From contig NZ_JAMBOR010000004.1 of assembly GCF_023715845.1 (NCBI RefSeq), positions 141,430 to 205,429 of the forward strand: 64,000 nucleotides of DNA. The letters are read 5' to 3'. Made by a program: the position numbers and the translations under genes. Shown in pieces: positions 56,294 through 63,133 of the stretch. A model generated the notes under the pieces. It was not told the origin of the DNA and made no database searches. It saw only the letters and a list, made by a program, of their open reading frames with translations. The stretch's first letter is position 1; every line of letters begins with the position of its first letter. This DNA comes from Fictibacillus phosphorivorans. Lineage in GTDB: Bacteria; Bacillota; Bacilli; Bacillales; Fictibacillaceae.

Positions 56294-56557
56294 TTAGCAT
56301 TTTCTTTTTGATTTTTTACTTCTCTTCCCTATTTCATACAATCCAGTTGCTGCCAAACCTGCTATTCCTCCAGACCATAGTCTTAACTGTGCATCCATAT
56401 CAGTAAAAGGAGAAGCAAGAAGTCCAACTAGTAAACCTACAAAAAAGCTAGTAATAGGGATATATTTCTTAGGAATCGGGAAAGTACGTTTTAAGAGCTC
56501 CATAAGTGCTGTTACCAATGGAGTAAGAAGCGATGAAAACATGAGTACCTGCTCCAA
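56294..56557 (-). CDS. Small membrane protein, A118-type holin-like
   Basis: An 87-residue protein with two hydrophobic segments (SSLLTPLVTALMELL and ITSFFVGLLVGLLASPF), a third weaker one (SGGIAGLAATGLYEIG) and a basic C-terminus (KRSKKSKRKC). This fits the A118/BlyA type of phage holin. No endolysin or phage gene is nearby. I chose the TTG at 56557 because GGAGG lies 8 bases upstream; the frame is open to 56596. Confidence 0.6.
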   Translation of the reverse strand: MEQVLMFSSLLTPLVTALMELLKRTFPIPKKYIPITSFFVGLLVGLLASPFTDMDAQLRLWSGGIAGLAATGLYEIGKRSKKSKRKC

Positions 56558-56777
56558 CCGGACCACCTCCTCTTTTTTCAAAACACATTCTTTCACCCTT
56601 TATGTATTTTAAAGATTCAAGCTGCATAACTTAAATCCTGCCTAACTAAAAAAATACTTTTTGTCCCAATCAATATCCACCTTTTTGCATAAACTGAAGT
56701 ACCATGTTTTTTTTCGGTTATTTTTATTTAATCGGTCCATACTATTGGTAACGAAAGGCAAGACAGGAGTGAGTTTT

Positions 56778-56990
56778 ATGGTAAAAGGTGACGATCTTTT
56801 TCTTATACGTCTAGAAGCAAATGAAATCTCATGGTGGGAATATGCGAGGAATGTGTCTCCGGGGTCAAGACCCCCACAATATTTAACCTACTGGTCTTTT
56901 TTGAAAAATAGAGGAAAACTGCCTAGAAGATTAGTAAAAGAAGCTGAATGGCGTATGGAAGCAAGAAGAAAAGGATTGCTTGATACTTAA
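56778..56990 (+). CDS. Small basic protein, function unknown
   Basis: A 70-residue basic protein (many Lys/Arg, pI high) with LIRLEANEISWWEYARNVSPGSRPPQYLTYWSFLKNRGKLP and a helical C-terminus VKEAEWRMEARRKGLL. No family recognised. I chose the ATG at 56778 with AGGAGTGAG upstream; the longer open frame has no ribosome-binding site. It ends before a strong terminator, which is convergent with the following small gene. Confidence 0.7.
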   Translation: MVKGDDLFLIRLEANEISWWEYARNVSPGSRPPQYLTYWSFLKNRGKLPRRLVKEAEWRMEARRKGLLDT

Positions 56991-57012
56991 AATCTAGAAA
57001 TAGCAAATAAAA

Positions 57013-57042
57013 AAGCAAAAGATCCAGACAGATCTTTTGCTT
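57013..57042. terminator. Bidirectional terminator
   Basis: Perfect 12-bp stem AAGCAAAAGATC with GATCTTTTGCTT, loop CAGACA, between convergent small genes. Confidence 0.88.
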
Positions 57043-57049
57043 CATTTAT

Positions 57050-57238
57050 TTAACTATGTAATTTTTTTAATAAAACATTCAATTTCTTCATTTTATCTTC
57101 ATGACTAGGCTTGAGCTCATACTCAAGATCTTTCAATTCCGAATCCACAATCTCATATGCATAACCTTGGCTAAGTAACGCTTCGACTAGTAATTGCTTA
57201 TCTTCGTCCGAAAGATTAAGCTTTTCTTTATATTTCAT
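57050..57238 (-). CDS. Small acidic protein, function unknown
   Basis: A 62-residue helical protein rich in Lys, Glu and Leu (LNLSDEDKQLLVEALLSQGYAYEIVDSELKDLE, then a coiled-coil-like MKKLNVLLKKLHS). No family recognised. AAAGGGG lies about 8 bases before the ATG. Confidence 0.65.
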   Translation of the reverse strand: MKYKEKLNLSDEDKQLLVEALLSQGYAYEIVDSELKDLEYELKPSHEDKMKKLNVLLKKLHS

Positions 57239-57329
57239 ATTTTTAGCCCCTTTCCATGTATGCCTACATTATAACGTGGGGCTTTAAGGGATATCCTTAC
57301 TAAAAATTTGGAAATTTCCAACCTCAATC

Positions 57330-57515
57330 TTAACTCGTAATTACCACCCAAGCTATTGCCCCTATTACTATAAGGACATTCGTAAAGTAATCAATAATCC
57401 GTGTATCTTTCTTAATCATGTTCGCTGTAAAATACAAAAGCAATCCCACACAAAAGAAAATGGCTAAATAGTAACCAATTAAAGACCAGGATAATAACAA
57501 AATTTGGTTTTCCAT
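57330..57515 (-). CDS. Small two-span membrane protein under a c-di-GMP riboswitch
   Basis: A 61-residue protein: MENQILLLSW, a first span (LIGYYLAIFFCVGLLLYFTAN), a short polar loop (MIKKDTRIIDYF) and a second span (VLIVIGAIAWVVI). The start at 57515 has GGGAGG 8 bases upstream; the open frame continues upstream into the riboswitch, where translation is not plausible. No family recognised. Its leader carries a c-di-GMP-I aptamer, so expression should follow c-di-GMP. Confidence 0.75.
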   Translation of the reverse strand: MENQILLLSWSLIGYYLAIFFCVGLLLYFTANMIKKDTRIIDYFTNVLIVIGAIAWVVITS

Positions 57516-57563
57516 GTATATATCCTCCCTCATTTTTTCATAAATCGAAGGATAGTCATTCGT

Positions 57564-57650
57564 AAGGTAGCTGGCTGGCATATTGCATCAATGAAGCCCC
57601 TATAGCTTTGCGTCCTCACTTTTCAGTGAATTTGCCTTTATCAAACGATT
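57564..57650 (-). ncRNA. c-di-GMP-I (GEMM-I) riboswitch
   Basis: The minus strand reads GGCAAA, a stem with a GAAA tetraloop (CACT-GAAA-AGTG), then GGACGCAAAGCTATAGGGG, a second stem and GCCAGCCAGCTACC. This is the GEMM-I block order (GGCAAA, GGACGCAAAGCC, tetraloop receptor CCAGGTAGCC-like). A 9-bp helix CATAAATCG/CGATTTATG (57646-57654 with 57539-57547) encloses the aptamer, and a short ATCCT/AGGAT pairing may cover the ribosome-binding site. Confidence 0.88.
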
Positions 57651-57710
57651 TATGGCATTTCTTCTGTTATTTTGTCGTAAAAATAAACCTTTTTTCCTAC
57701 CCATAATAGT

Positions 57711-57719
57711 ATTATACCA
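57711..57719 (-). promoter_or_regulatory. Extended -10 promoter of the c-di-GMP riboswitch transcript
   Basis: Minus strand TGGTATAAT, an extended -10, about 60 bases upstream of the aptamer; no clear -35. Confidence 0.6.
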
Positions 57720-57765
57720 AAAAACATAGGAAAAAGTATCAATTTTTTTAATAATTCAAAAAGAA

Positions 57766-57954
57766 TCAACTGATATGGTCTTCATTCCTTAATAGCTGAG
57801 CATTTTTCCATTCTGTTTCTAATTCTGTTAATGTAAATTCTGTTAAATGTCTATGATCTTCATAGCCATAAAGTCCTTTATGAATTAAATGCTGAATCAA
57901 ACGCTGTTTTCTTCCTTCAACAGCTCTTCGTAAATGACCCTTATTTTGATTCAT
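57766..57954 (-). CDS. FbpA-family small basic protein
   Basis: A 62-residue protein. RKQRLIQHLIHKGLYGYEDHRHLTEFTLTELETEW matches the Fur-regulated basic protein A (FbpA) family, small effectors of the iron-sparing response in B. subtilis. I see no good Fur box in the region upstream of the start (57955-58060), so iron control is not supported by the sequence. The ATG is preceded by AAGGAG at about 7 bases. Confidence 0.75.
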   Translation of the reverse strand: MNQNKGHLRRAVEGRKQRLIQHLIHKGLYGYEDHRHLTEFTLTELETEWKNAQLLRNEDHIS

Positions 57955-58062
57955 TCCACAATCTCCTTTTATTTAACCATTTTAACCAGCTTTAAGAAGA
58001 TTCAAGCATTGATATGAAATAAAAAAGTCCCCTTCATATGAAAGGAACTAACGATACTTTTT

Positions 58063-58227
58063 CTAATGTAAGACAGATTTACTCCATTGTTCATAAACAG
58101 CATTAGGCGCATTCCAGCAAAGCCAGGAAACCATAGTTTTGACCCCCTGCTGGCTCACTTCCCAATATTCCCAGCGTCTTTTGGAGAGATTTTGATAAAT
58201 TCCTGTTTGATTAACCCAACCATCCAT
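58063..58227 (-). CDS. Tryptophan-rich small protein, function unknown
   Basis: A 54-residue protein with six Trp (for example DGWVNQ, RRWEYWEV, VSWLCWNAP, YEQW), no signal peptide and no membrane span. AGGAGG precedes the ATG by about 10 bases, and a small hairpin with TTTTTT follows the stop at about 58028-58046. No family recognised. It is short enough to be missed by gene callers. Aromatic repeats like these may bind membranes or nucleic acids; this is a guess. Confidence 0.65.
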   Translation of the reverse strand: MDGWVNQTGIYQNLSKRRWEYWEVSQQGVKTMVSWLCWNAPNAVYEQWSKSVLH

Positions 58228-58393
58228 AATAAAAACGCCTCCTATTTATTTACTTTATAAAAACTTCTTTTTAAACCTATGATTTCCTTTTTTTTACGTT
58301 TGTAAAACTCCGACAAAAGGTAACATAATACTACAAATTCTATGGTATATTGTACGATGATTATCCTCATGTCATACATAACAGGAGAAAAAA

Positions 58394-58969
58394 ATGGATC
58401 TATGGAATCTTCCGACATTAGAACTTGCAAAAAGACTTCTCGGAATGGAACTTATCCATACAAATCAACAGGGTACAACATCTGGCATTATTGTTGAAAC
58501 AGAAGCATACTTAGGCCCTGAGGACCGGGCAGCTCATTCCTTTGGAAACCGGAGAACGCCAAGAACGGAAGTCATGTTTCATGAAGCAGGGACGATTTAC
58601 ACGTATTTTATTTATGGGATGCATGTTTGCTTCAATATCGTATCCGGTCCCATAGATAAACCCGAAGCGATCTTAATTAGGGCCATACAGCCAGTTAACG
58701 GAATAGAGATCATGAAAGATAGAAGAGGAAATATAAAAAAAGAGGTACAGCTTACAAATGGTCCTGGAAAGCTTTCAAAAAGTATGGGATTTTCGTTAGA
58801 GCATTCTGGCCTTAAAATGAATGAATGTGGAATATGTCTTAAGGAAAAGGTAGCAGTCCCCCCTCAAGAAATAGAAGCAGGCCCAAGGATAGGCATTCAA
58901 TATGCAGAGGAAGCCATTCATTTCCCCTATCGTTTTTGGATAAAAAACAACCCTTACGTATCACGTTAA
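58394..58969 (+). CDS. 3-methyladenine DNA glycosylase (Aag/MPG type)
   Basis: A 191-residue base-excision-repair glycosylase of the AAG family that removes alkylated purines. Signatures: ELAKRLLGMELIH, IVETEAYLGPEDRAAHSF (with the catalytic Glu, about 37-54), the RTPRTEVMFHEAGTIYTYFIYGMHVCFNIV stretch (about 57-86), AILIRAIQPV and LTNGPGKLSKSMGF. B. subtilis YxlJ is the relative. AGGAG precedes the ATG. Its 3' end overlaps the convergent membrane-protein gene by 4 bases. Confidence 0.94.
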   Translation: MDLWNLPTLELAKRLLGMELIHTNQQGTTSGIIVETEAYLGPEDRAAHSFGNRRTPRTEVMFHEAGTIYTYFIYGMHVCFNIVSGPIDKPEAILIRAIQPVNGIEIMKDRRGNIKKEVQLTNGPGKLSKSMGFSLEHSGLKMNECGICLKEKVAVPPQEIEAGPRIGIQYAEEAIHFPYRFWIKNNPYVSR

Positions 58970-58981
58970 TACGTAGGGTTG
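58948..58981. terminator. Hairpin overlapping the 3' ends of the convergent glycosylase and membrane-protein genes
   Basis: CAACCCTTACGTAT (58948-58961) pairs with ATACGTAGGGTTG (58969-58981), one bulge, loop of 7. It lies inside the last codons of the glycosylase gene and across the stop of the minus-strand gene; the minus-strand continuation is TTTTTTA. Confidence 0.7.
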
Positions 58982-59658
58982 CTTTCATTAAAAGATACAG
59001 GTGCATCTTCTTCTTGATTTAGTTCTACTGCAGCAGTCCTATTCGTTTCTTGCATCCATGCGAGATGATAGTAGGTCTGTTTTTTCATGGAAACATATTT
59101 TGATTGCATGATAAAAAGCCATGTAAGCAAAAATAAAACTGTTTTTAAGATACTTTCTCCTGTAAAACTTACGGTGTTGATTGGGAGAACATTTGCTGCA
59201 ATGCTTGAGAGTAAACCGGCAAAGATGGCCGCTAATAAAAATAGTGGCTGATTATTTCTAAGAAATCTTAATCGTTGCTGCAAACTATTTTGGATCACAA
59301 GTCTTTCTTGTCCATTAAACTGTAAATAACGGCTTTTAGCTGCCTTCGCATTGGCTACTAGACCTTTAGATCGGTCTGTGTGCCAAAGAGTTTTTATAAA
59401 GAGGCTAAATTCGATATCACTCGCAGGTTCCCTGACCATCTTACGGTGTATAAAATTATGTGCCTGATAAAAAGTGATAGCTTTATAAAGGACCTCCAGG
59501 ATGATGGTTCCTGTTATAACGGTCAACACAAAAACGAACCAAAAAGAATTCATACTGCTTTCTATTAATTCAACAATAGGGTTTATGCCAGTTTGCAACT
59601 GCACCCAGATTACTTTTCCAGCAAGTATAATTAATTCAAGCCACTTTTCCAAAAACAT
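58966..59658 (-). CDS. Membrane protein of unknown function
   Basis: A 230-residue protein with about four spans: an N-terminal pair (about 5-22 and 40-65), a cytoplasmic basic stretch (REPASDIEFSLFIKTLWHTDRSKGLVANAKAAKSRY) and a second pair (LFLLAAIFAGLLSSIAANVLPI and ILKTVLFLLTWLFIMQ), then an acidic tail. No family recognised. The start is ATG 59658 (CGGAG just upstream) or the preceding GTG. Confidence 0.7.
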   Translation of the reverse strand: MFLEKWLELIILAGKVIWVQLQTGINPIVELIESSMNSFWFVFVLTVITGTIILEVLYKAITFYQAHNFIHRKMVREPASDIEFSLFIKTLWHTDRSKGLVANAKAAKSRYLQFNGQERLVIQNSLQQRLRFLRNNQPLFLLAAIFAGLLSSIAANVLPINTVSFTGESILKTVLFLLTWLFIMQSKYVSMKKQTYYHLAWMQETNRTAAVELNQEEDAPVSFNESNPTY

Positions 59659-59760
59659 CACTCCGAAACATCATTATGTATTTATCTATTTTAACATGAA
59701 GTTCCGTCCTTGCTTACATTTATTTACTCATTTTTAACAAACTAGGGATTTAGACATAAA

Positions 59761-59790
59761 AAAAAAGCCGCAGAAAATCTGCGGCTTTTG
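59761..59790 (-). terminator. Terminator of the symporter gene
   Basis: Perfect 11-bp stem AAAGCCGCAGA with TCTGCGGCTTT, AAA loop, followed on the minus strand by a T run. Confidence 0.9.
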
Positions 59791-59803
59791 ATTACTTTTA
59801 TTA

Positions 59804-61039
59804 TTAAGCAGTTGCTTCTTCTTCTTTATTACCAACATGCTTATCTTCGCCTCTATCAACGATAACCGCACAAGCAGCATCACCAGTAATATTAACTGCT
59901 GTTCTTAGCATATCAAGAAGTCGGTCAACACCTAGAATTAAGGCGATTCCTTCAACAGGCAACCCTACAGAGTTTAGGACCATTGCTAACATGATCAGTC
60001 CAACCCCCGGCACACCGGCTGTACCAATACTTGCTAGTACTGCAGTTAAGATAACTGTAAGCATTGCACCAATGCTTAAGTTCACATCATATACTTGGGC
60101 GATAAAGATTGTCGCGACCCCTTGCATAATGGCTGTTCCATCCATGTTGATCGTAGAACCTAGCGGTTGAACAAAACCACTTACAGATTTACGAACTCCA
60201 AGGTTTTCTTGGGCTGCTTTCATAGAGATCGGCAATGTAGCACTTGAACTTGACGTACTGAATCCTACGGACATTGCTGGCGCAAACCCTTTAAAGAATG
60301 TGAGAGGGTTCATTTTACCTAAAAGTGCTACAGATCCACCATACGTGACTATAGAGTGAATCGCTAACGCTGCAATAACAATAGTCATATAAAGACCCAT
60401 CGCTTTGATCGCGGCCATTCCTTGGCTTCCAATTGCAGAAGCAATTAATGCAAAAGCACCGTATGGAGCGAATTTCATTACTAAGTTTACAAGGTACATC
60501 ATAATTTCGTTACCTTGTTCAACGAGATTCAAAATACCCTTTGTTTTGCTTCCGAGCATAGTTAATGCAAATCCTACAAATACAGAGAACGCAATAATTT
60601 GAAGCATATTACCTTCAGCCATAGCCTGAACAGGGTTTGTAGGAATAATTCCTAATAGAGTATCCGTAACGGCTGGGGCTTCTTGAGCTTCGAATTTCGC
60701 TCCTTCGGTTTTGAAGTCACCTACGCCAGGTTTAAAGATAAGTGCTAAAGCCATAGCAATTATAATAGCGATTGTTGTAGTTACAAGGAAGTAACCGATA
60801 GTTTTTGCCCCGATACGGCCTAATTTTTTCGGATCACCTAATCCAGCCGTTCCTAGGACGATTGAGAAAAACACAATTGGTACAACAAGCATTTTAATAA
60901 GGTTCAAGAATAATGTTCCCACTGGTTTTAAAACATACTTATCCAGTGTTGAGAATGCATCCGGCAGAGCTAAATTAAGAATAAGACCTGCAACAACCCC
61001 AAGTGCCAATGCAATCAAAATCTTTGTTGATAATTTCAT
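59804..61039 (-). CDS. Dicarboxylate/amino acid:cation symporter (GltT/DctP family)
   Basis: A 411-residue member of the DAACS (glutamate/aspartate:sodium or proton) family with eight spans and two re-entrant loops. Loop HP1 contains STSSSSATLPISMKAA (about 263-278), and the TM7 motif NMDGTAIMQG (about 300-309) is present, with GTAGVPGVGLIMLAMVL and the substrate region of TM8 (RLLDMLRTAVNITGDA). It can carry glutamate, aspartate or C4-dicarboxylates; the sequence does not decide. I chose the ATG at 61039 with AAAGGAGG 6 bases upstream. Its leader carries a c-di-AMP riboswitch and terminator. Confidence 0.92.
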   Translation of the reverse strand: MKLSTKILIALALGVVAGLILNLALPDAFSTLDKYVLKPVGTLFLNLIKMLVVPIVFFSIVLGTAGLGDPKKLGRIGAKTIGYFLVTTTIAIIIAMALALIFKPGVGDFKTEGAKFEAQEAPAVTDTLLGIIPTNPVQAMAEGNMLQIIAFSVFVGFALTMLGSKTKGILNLVEQGNEIMMYLVNLVMKFAPYGAFALIASAIGSQGMAAIKAMGLYMTIVIAALAIHSIVTYGGSVALLGKMNPLTFFKGFAPAMSVGFSTSSSSATLPISMKAAQENLGVRKSVSGFVQPLGSTINMDGTAIMQGVATIFIAQVYDVNLSIGAMLTVILTAVLASIGTAGVPGVGLIMLAMVLNSVGLPVEGIALILGVDRLLDMLRTAVNITGDAACAVIVDRGEDKHVGNKEEEATA

Positions 61040-61130
61040 AAACATCCTCCTTTATTAGAAAATTCAAACTATTAGTACTATAGTTATGAGGAGTGTGTCC
61101 TAAAACATGTCTAAATTTTTGTTTGCATAT

Positions 61131-61168
61131 AAAAACCCACCGAAAATTAGAGAGGAATTTTCCGTGGG
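61131..61168 (-). terminator. Riboswitch-controlled terminator before the symporter gene
   Basis: CCCACCGAAAATT (61136-61148) pairs with AATTTTCCGTGGG (61156-61168), one mismatch, 7-base loop, then TTTTT on the minus strand. Confidence 0.88.
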
Positions 61169-61204
61169 ATACACTGCAACACATAGACTTAGCCCATGTA
61201 TATA

Positions 61205-61360
61205 AGCTCTCTCTCCAAAAACGCTTACGAGGTTAGCTGTCGGATTAGGGAATTGAGAGTTATCCCTTTTGTTACTAACAAATTCATCCCAGGCAAAATG
61301 CCACTGATGGTTCCCCCGCTTCTTTTAAGTTCAGAATAGAACAAAAGAATTCAGCGAATC
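61205..61360 (-). ncRNA. c-di-AMP (ydaO/yuaA) riboswitch upstream of the symporter
   Basis: The minus strand shows, in order, TCGCTGAATTC, AAGCGGGGGAACC, CTGGGATGAATT, AAAGGGATAACTCTCAATTCCCTAATCCGACAGCTAACCTCGTAAGCG and TTTTGGAGAGAG. These are the diagnostic ydaO blocks (CGGGGGAACC; GGGTGAAT-like; CCGACAGCTAACCTCGTAAGC; GGAGAG). With the terminator at 61131-61168, c-di-AMP should shut the symporter off. Confidence 0.93.
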
Positions 61361-61376
61361 ATATTAATATACTCTA

Positions 61377-61406
61377 ATCTTATCAAGATACATAAAAATT
61401 TGTCAA
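61377..61406 (-). promoter_or_regulatory. Sigma-A promoter of the c-di-AMP riboswitch transcript
   Basis: Minus strand TTGACA (61401-61406) and TAAGAT (61377-61382) with an 18-base spacer. Confidence 0.7.
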
Positions 61407-61542
61407 CATTTGCGGGCATGCATATATATTCCATTTTATTGTTTACTCATGAAGGTTTTTCCAAAACTTCTTTTCTACCCCATAAGCATCAAGGGATAGG
61501 CGAATTATGTAAAAGGTTCTATTTTTCAGGGAGGTATTGTAA

Positions 61543-61737
61543 ATGAAGATCGTATTTTATGAAAAAGGTGATTTAAGCATTATCGTTGGGGCTTCGAAGC
61601 TTAAAGGTGAATTAACGATCGAGCAGATAAAAAATGAAAGTGAAAAGAAAGCGAAAGAACTTGGTGAGTTATTAGGTCGAGAAATTGGCTTTTTAATCGA
61701 TATGAACGGCAAATTGGATACTCAATTTAAAAAATAG
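61543..61737 (+). CDS. Small protein, function unknown
   Basis: A 64-residue soluble protein: MKIVFYEKGDLSIIVGA is strand-like, LTIEQIKNESEKKAKELGELLGREIGFLIDMNG is helical. No family recognised. GGGAGG lies 7 bases before the ATG. It is followed by a strong terminator, so it is an expressed single-gene unit. Divergent from the symporter. Confidence 0.75.
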   Translation: MKIVFYEKGDLSIIVGASKLKGELTIEQIKNESEKKAKELGELLGREIGFLIDMNGKLDTQFKK

Positions 61738-61744
61738 AAATCAA

Positions 61745-61797
61745 AGAAGGGGCTTGGTCAAAAGAATAGAAACTTTTGAGTCAAACCCCTTTTTTAT
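61745..61797 (+). terminator. Strong terminator after the 64-residue ORF
   Basis: AAGGGGCTTGGTCAAAAG pairs with CTTTTGAGTCAAACCCCTT (bulged), then TTTTTT. Confidence 0.88.
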
Positions 61798-62038
61798 ATT
61801 AAATTAGAGGAAAAAGGACGTTTTGATGAATCAAAGCAAGATTAAGTTACAAACTCCAAAAATGACTGGTATTAAGTGTTTTTTATTGCCAAGTAAGACT
61901 TGAATCAGCAAGTTTGCAGGAAAAGCGGGTCATTTTGCGCAAACATGTAACAGAATAAAAGAACACGTACCATAAGAATTTACTTCTAGCCTTTTGATTC
62001 AAAAAAAGAAGCTGACGTTGGTCAGCCATCCCCTTTTA
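61798..62038. other. Intergenic region with a possible 25-codon micro-ORF
   Basis: A possible ORF runs from ATG 61826 to TGA 61903 (MNQSKIKLQTPKMTGIKC, 25 residues), with AAAGGA upstream. Otherwise I see only the terminator of the SGNH gene. Low support. Confidence 0.25.
62003..62027 (-). terminator. Terminator of the SGNH hydrolase gene
   Basis: GCTGAC with GTCAGC around GTTG at about 62012-62027; minus-strand continuation CTTCTTTTTTT. Confidence 0.78.
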
Positions 62039-62764
62039 TTAAGGTTTCCATTGCCTATATACCCAATTGCCCATCTTATAATAACCTCTCCGATTCGGAT
62101 GCAAAGAATCTGCAAAATACATGTCCTTATTAATATTTTCATAAAGTTCATACGTTGAAATGTATTTTGTTAATGTGCTTTCTTTACTCGCTTCTATAAT
62201 GGCTTCATTCCATGACCGTATACTCTCTGGAGCTTTCGGATCATATTCTTCTCCGAAATAGGGATTATACAGCCCTAAGACGTAAACTTGAGCAAATGAG
62301 TTATTTTCCCTTATTACTGAGAGTGTTTTACTTAAATTGTTCCGTAGCTTTTCTTTTCCTAGTAAAAGGGGCTGCTGTGGGAGCTGGCGAAAATTCCAGC
62401 CTGCAGCATGTCTAAAATCATTAGTCCCTATAAATACAAACACATAATCAGCCTGTCTGAGGGCTTTAATGACAACACCATTGTCTAATTGCCGCAATAG
62501 CTGATCTGATCGTTGTCCGCTGATTCCAAAATTATTGACGATTACATTTCTGCCCGTTCGCTTTTGGATATTTTGACGAACAACACCAATATAACCAGTC
62601 TTTGAAGGGTCCCCTACTCCATACGTTAGTGAATCTCCAAGTGCGACTATCTTTATGGTCTTTGTTTTATTTGAACCTTCTGTTTTTCCTGCTTGAAAAA
62701 TAGCAAATAAAAGGATAGCAAGTATTGCTCCTCCCATAAGCCACTTTTTTGATACTTTCCTCAC
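62039..62764 (-). CDS. SGNH/GDSL hydrolase with N-terminal anchor (YpmR/lipase-like)
   Basis: A 241-residue SGNH hydrolase. N-terminal hydrophobic signal anchor (about 8-26), then the four blocks: IVALGDSLTYGVGDP (I, catalytic Ser), NFGISGQRSDQLL (II, Gly), FVFIGTNDFRHA (III, Asn), and DSLHPNRRGY (V, Asp and His). Related proteins act as esterases or spore-germination lipases (YpmR, LipC), but the substrate is unknown. The start is GTG with GAGGA upstream. Confidence 0.88.
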   Translation of the reverse strand: MRKVSKKWLMGGAILAILLFAIFQAGKTEGSNKTKTIKIVALGDSLTYGVGDPSKTGYIGVVRQNIQKRTGRNVIVNNFGISGQRSDQLLRQLDNGVVIKALRQADYVFVFIGTNDFRHAAGWNFRQLPQQPLLLGKEKLRNNLSKTLSVIRENNSFAQVYVLGLYNPYFGEEYDPKAPESIRSWNEAIIEASKESTLTKYISTYELYENINKDMYFADSLHPNRRGYYKMGNWVYRQWKP

Positions 62765-62838
62765 ATTTCGTCCTCAATTCTTAGTATGGTTTTATTACTT
62801 TTTACCATAAAGGAAGAAAATATCAAGAGATGGATGTG

Positions 62839-62997
62839 CTATTTCATTCGGTAATCTTCAGAAGTATGGGGTGTATCTTCCCAAAGGTGCTCTTTATCAT
62901 AATGATAGGTGTCCTTTTTTGTGAAGGAATGTATGAGCAATGCAACTCCTCCGCATAATAGTCCTGCCGGTAATAAAGCAATAAGAAAGCCAGTCAT
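62839..62997 (-). CDS. Small membrane protein, 52 residues, function unknown
   Basis: A 52-residue protein with an N-terminal membrane span (GFLIALLPAGLLCGGVALLIH) and a charged, His-rich tail (KKDTYHYDKEHLWEDTPHTSEDYRMK). AGGAGGGG precedes the ATG at about 7 bases. The plus-strand open frame at 62909-63103 is its shadow. No family recognised. Confidence 0.7.
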   Translation of the reverse strand: MTGFLIALLPAGLLCGGVALLIHSFTKKDTYHYDKEHLWEDTPHTSEDYRMK

Positions 62998-63133
62998 CAA
63001 TAATCCCCTCCTGTACAAAACTATATGTGAACGAGCACATTTTTATGAAACAGGTGATAAAGGGGACTTTACATCATTACATATTCATTTTTCGGGTATA
63101 TAGCTATAGAAAGTAATTATCGGAGGTGCCTTT

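Noticed and set aside
57516..57581. N-terminal extension of the 61-residue membrane protein
   Set aside because: The extension overlaps the end of the c-di-GMP aptamer; GGGAGG in front of ATG 57515 decides the start.
55955..58060. Fur box for the FbpA-family gene
   Set aside because: No 19-bp Fur-like inverted repeat (GATAATGATTATC core) found upstream of 57954.
58242..58430. 62-codon minus-strand ORF
   Set aside because: Overlaps the start of the 3-methyladenine glycosylase gene, low complexity, no ribosome-binding site.
62909..63103. 64-codon plus-strand ORF
   Set aside because: It lies opposite the 52-residue minus-strand gene, which has the better start site (AGGAGGGG) and a plausible membrane protein.
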